From Geodermatophilus obscurus DSM 43160 (GTDB lineage: Bacteria; Actinomycetota; Actinomycetes; Mycobacteriales; Geodermatophilaceae), in assembly GCF_000025345.1 (NCBI RefSeq), contig NC_013757.1:3410001-3474000 (forward strand): a DNA stretch of 64,000 nt. The letters run 5' to 3'. Numbering within the stretch: position 1 is the stretch's first letter; each line of letters starts with the position of its first letter. Shown here piece by piece: positions 10,201 to 18,350 of this stretch. The notes beneath the pieces were generated by a model. It worked only from the letters and a program-made list of their open reading frames with translations. It had not been told where the DNA came from and searched no databases. The position numbers and the translations under genes were made by a program.

Positions 10201-10398
10201 GGGCTGGCGGTCAGCGACCGCATCGAGCTGTGGTGGACGGCGGACGGCGCGATGGCCCAGGCGCTCACCGAGCACGGCCCCCAGGTGGCCGACGAGGTGC
10301 TCGCCGTCCGGGTGCACGCGCAGCAGCCCGGGGACGGCGACGGCGTCGAGGGCCCGGCCGGCTCGCGGTTCTGGGTGGCCCGCGCCGGCACGCGGTGA
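7243..10398 (+). CDS. ileS: Isoleucyl-tRNA synthetase
   Basis: 1051 residues, the size of the longer, eukaryote-like IleRS group. It charges tRNA-Ile in the cytoplasm. The HIGH-like motif is GRPGTHH (about 57-63), the class I signature GWDCHGLPVE follows, the editing domain occupies roughly 190-400, and KMSKHLGN is near 604. The C-terminal half has the anticodon-binding domain and a further C-terminal extension. The GTG at 7243 follows GGAGGG with short spacing and begins where homologues begin. Transcribed alone on +, ending against a hairpin element shared with a convergent gene. Confidence 0.96.
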   Translation: MSSPGPFRALPPQVDLPALEQEVLGRWEADKVFARTLEASAGRPQWNVYEGPPTANGRPGTHHIEARAFKDVFPRFKTMQGWHVPRRAGWDCHGLPVEIAVEQELGFAGKPDIERYGIAEFNARCRESVERHVADFSDLTRRMGFWVDFSTAYWTMDPRYIESVWWSLKQVFDKGLLVEDHRVAPYCPRCGTGLSDHEVAQGYESITDPSVYVRLPVTDGEWAGRADLLVWTTTPWTLPSNTAVAVNPDVTYLVARRGEDTLVVAEPLLGAVFGETDDVEVLARTTGRDWERTHYRRPFQLVGFPEGEDAHFVVLADYVTTDDGTGLVHQSPAFGADDLAVCRSYGLPVVNPIDATGHFLAEIPLVGGHFFKAADAALVEDLQSRGVLWREQRYEHSYPHCWRCHTPLMYYAQPSWYIRTSAVKDQLLAENEKTHWHPEHIQWGRYGDWLRNNVDWALSRDRYWGTPLPVWRNDADPGRMVVVGSLAELSELTGRDLSDLDPHRPFIDEVTFTLPGEEGTYRRVPQVIDAWYDSGAMPFAQWGAPYRNQAEFRAAYPAQFICEAIDQTRGWFYSLMAVGTLVFEQNSYENVLCLGHILAEDGRKMSKHLGNILEPIPLMDRHGADAVRWFMLAGGSPWSARRVGHETLSEVVRKVLLTYWNTASFFTLYAETNGWDPTSSPAPAPAERPLLDRWALATLAEVTEGVTAALEDFDTQGAGRLIAQFVDDLSNWYVRRSRRRFWDGDPAALATLHEVLDVLTRLMAPFTPFVTEEVWARAVAPGRTDAVDSVHLASWPQVDEDARDAALVEQVALVRRLVELGRSARTSAKVRTRQPLARAVVAAPGWAELPRDLVAEVADELNVAELMDLSAVGGELVDVSVKVDFRAVGRRLGKQVQAVARAVAAADAPALVAAYRGGTASVEVDGAAVPLQDGDLVVTETPREGWTVASGGGLTVALDLALTPELERAGLVREAVRLVQEARKNGGLAVSDRIELWWTADGAMAQALTEHGPQVADEVLAVRVHAQQPGDGDGVEGPAGSRFWVARAGTR

Positions 10399-10403
10399 CG
10401 TCC

Positions 10404-10470
10404 TGGAACGGCCCCCTCCCGGGCCCCGCCCTGAGCTGGCGAAGGGTGGGGAGGAGGGGGTCCTTCCTCA
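10404..10470 (-). repeat. Double-stem hairpin element, copy 2
   Basis: Fills the space between the convergent ends of ileS and the membrane protein gene. The outer stem CCCCCTCC (10412-10419) pairs with GGAGGGGG (10453-10460). The loop is GAGCTGGCGA, and the flank GGTCCTTCCTCA runs into the minus-strand stop codon. It could terminate transcription from both sides. Confidence 0.75.
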
Positions 10471-11256
10471 GTTGCCGCGGGCGGCCTGGCGCCGGGAGCG
10501 CTCGGTGTCGGCGAGGTGCCGCACCGGGCGGCAGGTGGCGCACGGCGTGAACCCGTCGGCGCGCGCCTCGACCATGGGCAGGCCGACCACGTCGCGGCCG
10601 TCGAGGAACGGGCAGCCGGCCAGGTGGTAGCGCGGGTGCTCGTCGACGACCAGCACCTCGTCGCCGAGGTCGACCACGAGCAGCAGGTCGGTGACCTCGA
10701 CGTCCTCCTCGCCGGGCTCTCCCGTCGTTGCGTCCGTGGGGCTCTCGCGGGGCTCGTGGGCGCCGCGCCGCGCCGGGATGTGCTCATCGGCGTGGCCGTT
10801 GGCCTCCGCGGTCGTCGGCGGGACGGTGGCGGGCGGCTCCTGGACGGACGGCTCCGGCTCGGGTTCGCCCTCCGGCATCCGCAGTGCCGTCGCACCCGCC
10901 GGCTCGGGTTTGGCCTCCGGGGCTCGCACTGCCGTCGCACCGGCCGGTGCGGCGGTGGCGGCCTCGGCAGGCTCGGGGTCCACGACCGGCTGCGGCGCGG
11001 TGTAGGGCGCCTCGGGCAGCCGCGTACCGGTCGCCGGGCCTGACGTCGTCGTCCCCGCTCTCGACGCGGACTCCGCCGCGCGCCGGTCGAAGTCGCCGGC
11101 CTCCCGGGCCATCCGCAGCCGGGCCACCACCAGCAGGACGGCAGCGAGCCCGCACGCCGCCACGCACCCCCAGTAGAGGGCGACGAGGCCGGCGACGATG
11201 CCGCCGACGAACAGTCCCAGGCCCAGCAGGACCAGCAGACCCGCAGCCAGGATCAC
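10468..11256 (-). CDS. Two-helix membrane protein with Zn-type YH-C-PCxxC motif
   Basis: 262 residues from GTG 11256; an upstream extension of the frame is only the shadow of divIVA. Two membrane helices near the N-terminus are followed by about 120 residues rich in Pro, Glu and Ala. The last 70 residues are folded-looking and include YHLAGCPFL and GFTPCATCRP. The pattern YHxxxCxxL...GxxPCxxCxP occurs as a small metal-binding module in several secreted nucleases and Ada-like proteins, so metal binding is likely. Its place after divIVA suggests a link to polar growth, but I do not recognise a named family. Confidence 0.75.
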   Translation of the reverse strand: MILAAGLLVLLGLGLFVGGIVAGLVALYWGCVAACGLAAVLLVVARLRMAREAGDFDRRAAESASRAGTTTSGPATGTRLPEAPYTAPQPVVDPEPAEAATAAPAGATAVRAPEAKPEPAGATALRMPEGEPEPEPSVQEPPATVPPTTAEANGHADEHIPARRGAHEPRESPTDATTGEPGEEDVEVTDLLLVVDLGDEVLVVDEHPRYHLAGCPFLDGRDVVGLPMVEARADGFTPCATCRPVRHLADTERSRRQAARGN

Positions 11257-11311
11257 CCGCCGACTGTAGCCGGGACCACAGCCGTCGACCCCCTCCACGG
11301 GCCGGGGGGCG

Positions 11312-12043
11312 CTAGGCGCTGGCGTGCTGGTTCTGCCGGCTGTTCGACGCCGGCTCCGCCGAGCCGCGGCTGTCGAGGTCGCGCAGGTGCGACTCGAGGT
11401 AGGACCGCAGCCGGGTGCGGTACTCGCGCTCGAAGGTGCGCAGCTCCTCGATCTTGCGCTCCAGGCTGCTGCGCTTCTCCTCCAGCGAGCCCATGACCTC
11501 GGCGTGGCGGCGCTCGGCGTCCTGGTCGAGGGCGGCGGCCTTGGCGCGGGCCTCGCGCTCCATCGTGTCGGCGCGGGTGCGCGCGTCACCGATCATCGAG
11601 TCGGCGCGCATCTTGGCCTCGCTGACCATCTGCTCGCTCTTGGCCCGCGCCTCGCTGACCATGCGCTCGCTGTTGGTCTTGGCCGAGACGACCATCTGGT
11701 CGGCCTGGGCCTTGGCCTCGTTGACGTACTTGTCGGCGGTCTCGGTGGCCAGGGCCAGCATCCGCGACGCACGGGTGCTGTCGTCCTCGCGCACCGGCGG
11801 AGGCGGCGGCGCGGCGACGGGCGCGGGCGCCGGGGGCTCCGGCACCTCGACGGCGCGCGCGGTGCGGCCGGTCGCGGAGCCCGAGCGCAGCTCGTTGTTC
11901 TCCTCGATCAGCCGGGCCAGCTCGGCCTCCACCACGTCGAGGAATGCATCCACCTCGTCCTCGTCGTAGCCCCGCTTGCCGATCGGCGGCTTCTTGAAGA
12001 CGACGTTGTGCACGTCGGCAGGCGTGAGTGGCATCGACTTCAC
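11312..12043 (-). CDS. divIVA: DivIVA/Wag31 polar growth and septum-site protein
   Basis: 243 residues. The DivIVA N-terminal domain ([15 protein letters not shown], then [12 protein letters not shown]) binds curved membrane and is followed by a short coiled coil, a Pro/Ala linker (about 70-90) and a long coiled coil with repeated [19 protein letters not shown] heptads to about 225. In actinobacteria it marks cell poles and organises peptidoglycan synthesis. Last of the division genes downstream of ftsZ, after sepF and yggT. Confidence 0.95.
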   Translation of the reverse strand: MKSMPLTPADVHNVVFKKPPIGKRGYDEDEVDAFLDVVEAELARLIEENNELRSGSATGRTARAVEVPEPPAPAPVAAPPPPPVREDDSTRASRMLALATETADKYVNEAKAQADQMVVSAKTNSERMVSEARAKSEQMVSEAKMRADSMIGDARTRADTMEREARAKAAALDQDAERRHAEVMGSLEEKRSSLERKIEELRTFEREYRTRLRSYLESHLRDLDSRGSAEPASNSRQNQHASA

Positions 12044-12134
12044 CTCGGGTCGGACAACGGGGACAGGGACGACGGCGGACGAGCGGACGGCCCCGGCCGG
12101 CCACCGGGACCCCCGCCCCGGGTGGGGACAGCGG

Positions 12135-12434
12135 TCACGCGGCGGCGATCGCGAGGCTGTTCACGATGCCACGCAGGATGTACACGGCGATCAGGAGCAC
12201 CATAAACGCGAGGTCCAGGCGGATCGACCCCAGGTTCAAGGGCGGGATCACCTTCCGGATCGCCTTGAGCGGCGGGTCCGTCGTGGCGTACACGACCTCC
12301 AGACCCGCCGCCACCAGCCCCGACGGACGCCAGCTGCGCGCCAGCACCATCACCCAGTCGACGACGAACCGTGCGAAGAGCAGCACGAGGAAGACGAGCA
12401 GGACCGACGAGAGGATGTTCCAGAAGAGTGCCAC
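12135..12434 (-). CDS. yggT: YggT family membrane protein
   Basis: 99 residues from GTG 12434, two membrane hairpins separated by a short loop containing [19 protein letters not shown], the conserved YggT core. A longer in-frame version would run into the spacer after sepF and lacks a good ribosome binding site. The family is conserved between sepF and divIVA and is needed for normal division or osmotic fitness in several bacteria; its biochemical role is not settled. Confidence 0.9.
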   Translation of the reverse strand: MALFWNILSSVLLVFLVLLFARFVVDWVMVLARSWRPSGLVAAGLEVVYATTDPPLKAIRKVIPPLNLGSIRLDLAFMVLLIAVYILRGIVNSLAIAAA

Positions 12435-12480
12435 GGTCCTCGCTCGTCCCAGGGCACCCGGGGTGCCGGTCGGTCCTGTG

Positions 12481-13284
12481 TCAGGCCTCGGGACGGGTCG
12501 CGAACCCACCTTCGCGGATCCGCGCCTTGTCCTCGGCCGTCACGTCGACGTCCTGCGGGCTCAGCAGGAACACCTTGTTCGTGACGCGCTCGATGCTACC
12601 GCGCAGCCCGAACGACAGACCCGCAGCGAAGTCCACGAGCCGCTTGGCGTCGGCGTCGTCCATCTCGGTGAGGTTCATGATCACCGGCTTGCCGTCGCGG
12701 AAGCTCTCGCCGATCTGGCGCGCCTCGTTGTAGGTGCGCGGGTGCAGCGTGGTGATCCGGTACGGCTGGGGCGCCGCGGCGGGCGCCGGCTCCGGCTCGG
12801 GCGTGGCGGCGACCGGCTCACGGACGGCGAGGCCGGCGGCCCCCACGGGACCGGACACGGCGGTCGCGGGGCTGGGCACCGATCCGATCCCGGCACCGGC
12901 CAGCCCGCCGAGGCGGGCGGCGCTGGAGCCACCGGGGCTGGGCGCCAGGCCGAGGTTGCGGTTGGCCGCGGGGCGGCGGGGCAGCGCCAGCGGCTCGGGG
13001 TCCGGCGCCGGCGGCAGGTCGGCCGGGAGGTCGGCGAAGCGGTCGTCGGCCCGGTAGTCGCCGTCGCGGTAACCGTCGCCCCGGTAGTCGGCGTCGTAGC
13101 GGTCCCCGACGTCGTAGCGGTCGTCGTAGCCGTCCTCGGCGGCGTACCGGGAGTACCGGCGCTCCTCGAGGCGGTCGTAGCGGTCGGCGTCCCCCTGCTG
13201 GGCGTCGTACCGGCCGTAGGCCCGGGCGTCGTCGTCCTCCACCAGCCCGAGGTAGATGCCCATCTTCCGCATGGCTCCGGCCAT
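12481..13284 (-). CDS. sepF: Cell division protein SepF
   Basis: 267 residues. An N-terminal amphipathic membrane-binding helix ([13 protein letters not shown]) is followed by a long Asp/Arg/Tyr-rich linker with repeated RYD units (about 25-85), a Pro/Ala linker, and the C-terminal SepF/DUF552 fold with [19 protein letters not shown] and [14 protein letters not shown]. SepF tethers FtsZ filaments to the membrane and replaces FtsA in actinobacteria. The RYD-rich stretch makes it longer than most homologues. Confidence 0.95.
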   Translation of the reverse strand: MAGAMRKMGIYLGLVEDDDARAYGRYDAQQGDADRYDRLEERRYSRYAAEDGYDDRYDVGDRYDADYRGDGYRDGDYRADDRFADLPADLPPAPDPEPLALPRRPAANRNLGLAPSPGGSSAARLGGLAGAGIGSVPSPATAVSGPVGAAGLAVREPVAATPEPEPAPAAAPQPYRITTLHPRTYNEARQIGESFRDGKPVIMNLTEMDDADAKRLVDFAAGLSFGLRGSIERVTNKVFLLSPQDVDVTAEDKARIREGGFATRPEA

Positions 13285-13315
13285 CAGCCCTGCCCCTCTT
13301 CGTCCGCGCGCGTGG

Positions 13316-14056
13316 TCACCCGGGCTGCTGGGACCCGTGTGACTGGTGTGACTCGTCCTGCCCGGAGGCTAGGGGCCGCGTCCCGAACAGCGCGGTTCCG
13401 ACACGCAGGAGCGTGCTGCCGGCCGCCACGGCCTCCTCGAGGTCGGCGCTCATTCCGGCGGAGAGGTCCAGCGCCTCAGGGTGGTCGGCGCGGACCCGCT
13501 GGGCGAGCGCCGCCAGGCGACCGAAGGCGGGGCCGGGCGCCGCTCCGCGCGGGGCCACCGCCATGAGCCCGCGGAGCGCGAGGCCTTCCTCGGCGGCGAC
13601 CGCGTCGGCCAGCGCCGGGACCTCGGCCGGGTCGGCCCCGCCGCGGGCGGCCAGCTCCCCCTCGGGGCCACCGAGGTCGACCTGCAGGAAGACCTCGACC
13701 GGCCGTCCGGTCTCGACGCCGACCCGGGCGAGGGCGCGGGCCAGCGAGAGCCGGTCGACCGAGTGGACGACGGCGCCGAGCCGGGCGACGGCGGCGGCCT
13801 TGTTGCGCTGCAACTGGCCGATGAAGTGCCAGCGCAGGGGCAGGTCGGCCAGCTCCGCGGCCTTGCCGGTGAGCTCCTGGGCGCGGTTCTCCCCGAAGTC
13901 GGCCTGCCCGAGTGCGGCGAGCTCGCGGACGGCGTCCGCCGGCCAGGTCTTGCTCACCGCGAGCAGGCGCACCTCGGCGGGGTCGCGGCCGGCGGCGCGG
14001 GCGGCGGCGGCGATGCGGTCACGGACGGCCTGCAGGCGGTCGGCCGGGGAGGTCAC
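13316..14056 (-). CDS. YggS family pyridoxal phosphate homeostasis protein
   Basis: 246 residues from GTG 14056, a single alanine-racemase-like TIM barrel without the C-terminal domain. The PLP-binding lysine is in [10 protein letters not shown] (near residue 36), with FGENRAQEL and [11 protein letters not shown] as further signatures, and [25 protein letters not shown] as the phosphate-binding end. It binds PLP and keeps free PLP in balance rather than catalysing a known reaction. Its position between pgeF and sepF is conserved in actinobacteria. Confidence 0.93.
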   Translation of the reverse strand: MTSPADRLQAVRDRIAAAARAAGRDPAEVRLLAVSKTWPADAVRELAALGQADFGENRAQELTGKAAELADLPLRWHFIGQLQRNKAAAVARLGAVVHSVDRLSLARALARVGVETGRPVEVFLQVDLGGPEGELAARGGADPAEVPALADAVAAEEGLALRGLMAVAPRGAAPGPAFGRLAALAQRVRADHPEALDLSAGMSADLEEAVAAGSTLLRVGTALFGTRPLASGQDESHQSHGSQQPG

Positions 14057-14185
14057 GAGCGCGATCCTCCCCCGTGCCGTGCAGGACCGCGGCTCCCGGT
14101 CGGCCGCGACGTCGGGGACCGGGTCGAGTGCGACGTACTCGTGGCGATCCGGCCCCGATGACCACGGATCCGGCGCACCGGGCAC

Positions 14186-14285
14186 TGCAGGGGCCCGGCC
14201 CGAGCGACAACGGAGGGTGGGCTGAGTGGCCGCCCTGCAGGGTCCCGCCGCGAGCCTGCGGGCGGTGGGGGCAGGGTTGTCCCTA
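14186..14285 (-). repeat. Double-stem hairpin element, copy 3 (3' of pgeF)
   Basis: One good unit and a degenerate one to its left. In the good unit CCCTGC (14233-14238) pairs with GCAGGG (14271-14276), and CCCGCCGC (14244-14251) pairs with GCGGTGGG (14262-14269) around the loop GAGCCTGCGG. It directly follows the pgeF stop codon at 14283. The rest of the spacer to yggS shows nothing else. Confidence 0.7.
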
Positions 14286-15014
14286 CCCGATCCAGACCAC
14301 GCCGGCCTGGCGGCCCGTGACGCCGTCACGGCGGTGGGAGAAGAGGAGGCGGTCCTCGACGGTGCACCTGGGGTCGTGCACAACCTGCCCGACGCCGGCG
14401 CCGCGCAGCACCTCGGCGAGCCCGGCCCGCAGGTCCAGTCCCGGCGTCCCCCGGCGGGTGCGGACCGCGGCGGCCGGCGCGACGCGGGCCACCTCGGCCT
14501 GCATCGCCCGGGGCACCTCGTAGCAGGTGCCGCAGACGGCCGGGCCGAGCAGCGCGGTGACGTCGGCGGGGCGGCTGCCCAGCCGCGCCATGGCGGCGAG
14601 CGTCGCGGGGACGACGCCCTGCCGGACGCCTTCCCGCCCGGCGTGCACCGCGGCGACCACACCGGCGGCGGAGTCGGCGAGCAGCACCGGCACGCAGTCG
14701 GCGACGAGCACGCAGAGCACCAGCCCCGGCGTGCGGGTGACCACGGCGTCGGTCCCGGCCAGCGGGCCGTCGACCGGCCCGTCGACGACGGCGACCCGCG
14801 TGCCGTGGACCTGGTCCATCCACACCAGCCGGTCGGCGGCCACGCCGAGCTCGCGGGCCAGCCGCTCCCGGTTGGCGGCCACGGCGACCGGGTCGTCCCC
14901 GACGTGGCTGCCGAGGTTGAACGAGTCGTAGGGAGACACGGACCGGCCGCCCCGCCGGTCGGTGACGACCCGTCGGGGTCGCACCGCCTGCGAGGCGGCC
15001 GGAGCGGAACTCAC
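14283..15014 (-). CDS. pgeF: Purine nucleoside phosphorylase/polyphenol oxidase family protein (YfiH/LACC1-like)
   Basis: 243 residues, the full length of the YfiH/PgeF family. Conserved stretches include SPYDSFNLGSHVGDDP (27-42), WMDQVHG with the metal-binding His, VADCVPVLLAD with the catalytic Cys, and AVHAGREGVRQGVV with a second His. Members cleave purine nucleosides, and in E. coli PgeF has been linked to removal of misincorporated L-serine from peptidoglycan precursors, which fits its constant position just after ftsZ. The start is GTG 15014. Confidence 0.92.
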   Translation of the reverse strand: MSSAPAASQAVRPRRVVTDRRGGRSVSPYDSFNLGSHVGDDPVAVAANRERLARELGVAADRLVWMDQVHGTRVAVVDGPVDGPLAGTDAVVTRTPGLVLCVLVADCVPVLLADSAAGVVAAVHAGREGVRQGVVPATLAAMARLGSRPADVTALLGPAVCGTCYEVPRAMQAEVARVAPAAAVRTRRGTPGLDLRAGLAEVLRGAGVGQVVHDPRCTVEDRLLFSHRRDGVTGRQAGVVWIG

Positions 15015-15018
15015 AGTG

Positions 15019-15180
15019 CGGCCCCCGCGCAGGGGCCCGCCGCGGCCCCGTCCCGGGTCCCACCCTGAGCTGGCGAGGGGTGGGGAGGACGGGGTCCTTC
15101 TCCGGTGGGGAGCACGGGCGGCCCTCCTGCAGGAGCCCGCAGCGAGCCTGCGAGCTGTGGGGGGCAGGAGGGTCCCCTCA
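15019..15180 (-). repeat. Double-stem hairpin element, copy 4 (two units, 3' of ftsZ)
   Basis: Two units in tandem fill the ftsZ-pgeF spacer. The unit next to the ftsZ stop has outer stem CCCTCCTGC / GCAGGAGGG and inner stem CCCGCAGC / GCTGTGGG around GAGCCTGCGA. The second has CCCCGTCC / GGACGGGG around GAGCTGGCGA. All four stems pair although their sequences differ. Confidence 0.78.
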
Positions 15181-16470
15181 CTGGCGCAGGAACTCCGGGA
15201 TGTCGAGCTCCTCCTCGAAGTCCTCGTTGGACAGCGGACGCCGGCCCGCGGCGGCGGCGTTCGCGTTGGCGCCGGGGACCGGCGGCAGCGGCGGCACGGT
15301 GATCCCGCCGCCGCCCGCGGCCGCGCGGCCCGGCAGCTGCGAGGTCGACGGCGGGTTCGGCTGCGCCTGCGGCGCCTGGGACTGCGCCGAGGGGACCAGC
15401 CGCTCCCCTGTCGGGACGCCGCCCACCGGCTGCGGGTGCACCGGCATCCGGGGGGCCGTCGGCGGAGCCACCGGGGCGGCGGCCGGGACCGAGGCGATGC
15501 CGGTGTCCTTGCGACCCGCCGGCTTGCCGCCGTCGAAGCCGGCGGCGATGACGGTCACGCGCACCTCGTCACCGAGGGCGTCGTCGATGACCGCACCGAA
15601 GATGATGTTGGCGTCGGCGTGCGCGGCGTCGGAGACCAGCGAGGCGGCCTCGTTGATCTCGAACAGCCCGAGGTCCGAGCCACCGGAGATCGACAGCAGC
15701 ACGCCGTGGGCGCCCTCCATCGAGGCCTCCAGCAGCGGGCTGGCGATCGCCTGCTCGGCGGCCAGCAGCGCCCGGTTGTCACCACGCGCGCTGCCGATGC
15801 CCATGAGGGCCGACCCGGCACCCGACATGACCGACTTGACGTCGGCGAAGTCCAGGTTGATCAGACCCGGCGTCGTGATCAGGTCGGTGATGCCCTGGAC
15901 ACCGGACAGCAGCACCTGGTCGGCGGTCCGGAAGGCGTCCATGACGCTGACGTTCCGGTCGCCCAGCTGCAGCAGCCGGTCGTTGGGGATGACGATGAGC
16001 GTGTCGCACTCGTTGCGCAGCTCCTCGATGCCCGACTCGGCCTGCACGGCCCGCCGCTTGCCCTCGAAGGAGAACGGGCGGGTGACCACGCCGATGGTCA
16101 GCGCGCCGAGCTTGCGGGCGATCGAGGCGACGACCGGCGCACCGCCGGTGCCGGTGCCACCGCCCTCGCCGGCGGTCACGAAGACCATGTCGGCGCCCTT
16201 GAGCACCTCTTCGATCTCCTCACGGTGGTCCTCGGCGGCCTGCCGGCCGACGTCGGGCTGCGCGCCGGCGCCGAGCCCGCGGGTGAGCTCACGGCCGACG
16301 TCGAGCTTGACGTCCGCGTCGCTCATCAACAACGCCTGCGCGTCGGTGTTGATGGCGATGAACTCGACCCCCTTGAGGCCGACCTCGATCATGCGGTTGA
16401 CCGCGTTCACCCCGCCGCCGCCGATGCCGACGACCTTGATGACCGCGAGGTAGTTGTGCGGAGGTGTCAT
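15178..16470 (-). CDS. ftsZ: Cell division GTPase FtsZ
   Basis: 430 residues. The tubulin-like GTPase that forms the Z ring. The GTP-binding T-loops include [13 protein letters not shown] (13-25) and the signature GGGTGTG at 103-109; T7 residues NLDFADV follow. The C-terminal linker (about 315-415) is Pro/Ala-rich, and the protein ends DIPEFLRQ, the conserved tail that binds SepF and FtsW. The ATG at 16470 has GGTG upstream. It has its own AT-richer upstream region, while the gene before it is an AhpD-like gene rather than ftsQ directly. Confidence 0.98.
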   Translation of the reverse strand: MTPPHNYLAVIKVVGIGGGGVNAVNRMIEVGLKGVEFIAINTDAQALLMSDADVKLDVGRELTRGLGAGAQPDVGRQAAEDHREEIEEVLKGADMVFVTAGEGGGTGTGGAPVVASIARKLGALTIGVVTRPFSFEGKRRAVQAESGIEELRNECDTLIVIPNDRLLQLGDRNVSVMDAFRTADQVLLSGVQGITDLITTPGLINLDFADVKSVMSGAGSALMGIGSARGDNRALLAAEQAIASPLLEASMEGAHGVLLSISGGSDLGLFEINEAASLVSDAAHADANIIFGAVIDDALGDEVRVTVIAAGFDGGKPAGRKDTGIASVPAAAPVAPPTAPRMPVHPQPVGGVPTGERLVPSAQSQAPQAQPNPPSTSQLPGRAAAGGGGITVPPLPPVPGANANAAAAGRRPLSNEDFEEELDIPEFLRQ

Positions 16471-16828
16471 GTGGGGCTCCCGACCTCGACCCTCATCCTC
16501 AAGTAAAGCCTTATAGTTATGTCAACTGGGTCGACGCGCACGAAGTTAGGTGGGTGCTCGCGGGCGCTACAAGCACCGACCCGGGCCCGGCGTGTCGGAC
16601 ACGCGAGTCCCCACCGATCTCGCGCGACGCAGTGGTCACACCTGAACCACGAGGGGTGACGACCCGCGCGGGAACCGTCTCATGTGCAGGTCGAGAGCCG
16701 TGACATGCCCGTATCGGGAACTCGCCCAAGTGATCTGCGGTGTCGGGCGTGTCGCGGACCCGCGCGTGTCGTCGCAGGAGGGCGCCGGACACGGTGCGGC
16801 GCCGGTTGGCGACCCAGCGCAGTCCCGG
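16471..16828 (-). promoter_or_regulatory. ftsZ upstream region with AT-rich patch
   Basis: A 358-bp gene-free stretch. The notable part is at 16501-16525, where the minus strand reads TTGACATAACTATAAGGC, unusually AT-rich for this genome and including a perfect -35 hexamer TTGACA (16525-16520). No strong -10 lies 17 bases further on, so the exact promoter is unsure, but this is the likely site of independent ftsZ transcription. I found no small gene or riboswitch in the remainder. Confidence 0.5.
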
Positions 16829-17413
16829 CTACCGGCGGGGGACGCGACCCAGCAGGAAGAACTCCTCGTTCGGCGGGATCGCCGCCCAGTGCGCCAGCCG
16901 GTTGGACAGCGCGAACAACGACACGATCGCGCCGACGTCCCACACGTCGTCCTCGGTCAGGCCGTGGCCGCGCAGCCGGTCGAGGTCGGCGGCGGTGACC
17001 GCCACCGGCTCCACCGCCAGCCGGACGGCGACCTCGAGGACGGCGCGCAGCCGGTCGGACACCGGCGCCTTGCGCCAGTCCACGGCGACCTGGTCGGCGA
17101 GGTAGGGGTCGCGGGCGCGGATCCGGGCGATGGCCCCGTGGGCGACGACGCAGTACAGGCAGTCGTTGGCCGCGCTGGTGGCGACCACGACCAGCTCCCG
17201 GTCGGCCGTGGACAGCCCCGGCGTGTCCTTGTCCATGAGCGCGTCGTGCAGCGCGAAGAAGGCCGCCGCCTCGGCCGGGCGCCAGGCCAGCGCGGCGAAG
17301 ACGTTGGGCAGGAAGCCCGAACGCTCCTCCACCTCGGCGTAGCGCTCGCGCAGCTGCTCGGGCAGCTCGTCGCGCGGGGGGACGGGGAAGCGGCTGACCG
17401 GCCCGGTGCTCAC
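16829..17413 (-). CDS. Peroxidase-related carboxymuconolactone decarboxylase (AhpD-like) family protein
   Basis: 194 residues from GTG 17413. The all-helical AhpD-like fold is indicated by SAANDCLYCVVAHGAIAR, whose C-x-x-C followed by His is the redox and proton-relay site of alkylhydroperoxidase D. Its length matches the uncharacterised peroxidase-related subfamily. It probably reduces peroxides with a thiol partner. It is inserted between ftsQ and ftsZ, two genes normally adjacent, and has its own spacer on both sides. Confidence 0.85.
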   Translation of the reverse strand: MSTGPVSRFPVPPRDELPEQLRERYAEVEERSGFLPNVFAALAWRPAEAAAFFALHDALMDKDTPGLSTADRELVVVATSAANDCLYCVVAHGAIARIRARDPYLADQVAVDWRKAPVSDRLRAVLEVAVRLAVEPVAVTAADLDRLRGHGLTEDDVWDVGAIVSLFALSNRLAHWAAIPPNEEFFLLGRVPRR

Positions 17414-17461
17414 CGGGCCACCCTGCCCCGCCGCGCGTGCCGCGGCCAGCGGGAGGACCAC

Positions 17462-17549
17462 CCTGCACGGCCCCCACAGGATCCCGCCGGCCCCGTCCAG
17501 GGCACCGCCCCGAGCTCGCGAGGGGTGGGGAGGACGGGTCCTCCTGCTA
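17462..17549 (-). repeat. Double-stem hairpin element, copy 5 (3' of ftsQ)
   Basis: Starts at the ftsQ TAG stop. The outer stem CCCGTCC pairs with GGACGGG, and the inner stem CCGCCCC with GGGGTGG around the loop GAGCTCGCGA. A degenerate half-copy lies to its left towards the AhpD-like gene. Confidence 0.7.
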
Positions 17550-18350
17550 GCGGAGGACGACCGCCGAGGGGGTGCTGACGTCGATGGTGTCGGCCGGCGC
17601 GAGGTTCCCGGCCTGCAGCTGGCCGAGCAGCGCGACGAGCGCATCCGCCTTCGCGCCGGCCTCCTCCGCGCTCCCCCACAGCACGGTGGTGCCGTCCTCG
17701 AGGGTGAGCGTGACGTCCTCGGCGCTGGTCGCCCGGGCGTCGGCCAGGTCGACGCGGACGTCCTCCGGCAGCACGACCAAGGCGGCCAGCGCGGCGCGCG
17801 TGGCGGGGTCCTCGGGTCCGGGGTCGGCCACCTCGAGCGGCACCACGCCGACCGGCGGGTACCCCGTGACCGTGTCGAAGAGGACGCCGTCGGCGTCGAC
17901 CAGCGAGCGGGTCCCGGACTCCTCCACCTCCGCGACCGGCACCCGTTCCACCACGGTGACGACGACGCTGCGCGGCCAGCCGCGGGTCACCTCGACGCCG
18001 GCCACCTGCGGCAGCCGGGCGACCCGGGCCTCGGCGGCGTCGACGTCGACCCGCAGCAGCGGCGTCCCCTCGGCGATGCCGGCGACGTCGACGACCTCCG
18101 CCGCGGTCAGTGTGCCGGCGCCGTCGACCCGCACGTCGGCCACGGCGAGCACGGGACTCCCCCACAGCAGCCAGGCCAGCAGGCCGAGCACCGCGGTGGC
18201 GACTCCGCCGCGCAGCAGCAGCCGTCGTCGCCGATCGGCCGGGGTGTCCCGGCGTGACCTCCGCCGGGCGGCCGGACGGCGGCGCTCGACACCGGCCCGC
18301 GAGGACCCCCCGCCTGCGCGGTCGCTGGTGGTGGTCCCCGAGCGGCTCAC
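17547..18350 (-). CDS. ftsQ: Cell division protein FtsQ
   Basis: 267 residues. An Arg-rich cytoplasmic tail of about 45 residues is followed by one membrane helix (about 46-66), a POTRA domain beginning VADVRVDGAGTLTAAEV, and the beta domain with GWPRSVVVTVVERVPVA and LVDADGVLF. FtsQ bridges early and late divisome proteins and holds FtsL and its partner at the septum. Its GTG overlaps the murC stop by 4 bp. Confidence 0.93.
   Translation of the reverse strand: MSRSGTTTSDRAGGGSSRAGVERRRPAARRRSRRDTPADRRRRLLLRGGVATAVLGLLAWLLWGSPVLAVADVRVDGAGTLTAAEVVDVAGIAEGTPLLRVDVDAAEARVARLPQVAGVEVTRGWPRSVVVTVVERVPVAEVEESGTRSLVDADGVLFDTVTGYPPVGVVPLEVADPGPEDPATRAALAALVVLPEDVRVDLADARATSAEDVTLTLEDGTTVLWGSAEEAGAKADALVALLGQLQAGNLAPADTIDVSTPSAVVLR

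Noticed and set aside
7249..10317. A 1022-residue open frame antisense to ileS
   Set aside because: It is the high-GC shadow of the ileS frame; its sequence is low-complexity and unlike any family.
16517..16792. 91-codon minus-strand frame upstream of ftsZ
   Set aside because: It overlaps the probable ftsZ promoter, has no clear ribosome binding site, and its composition is not protein-like.
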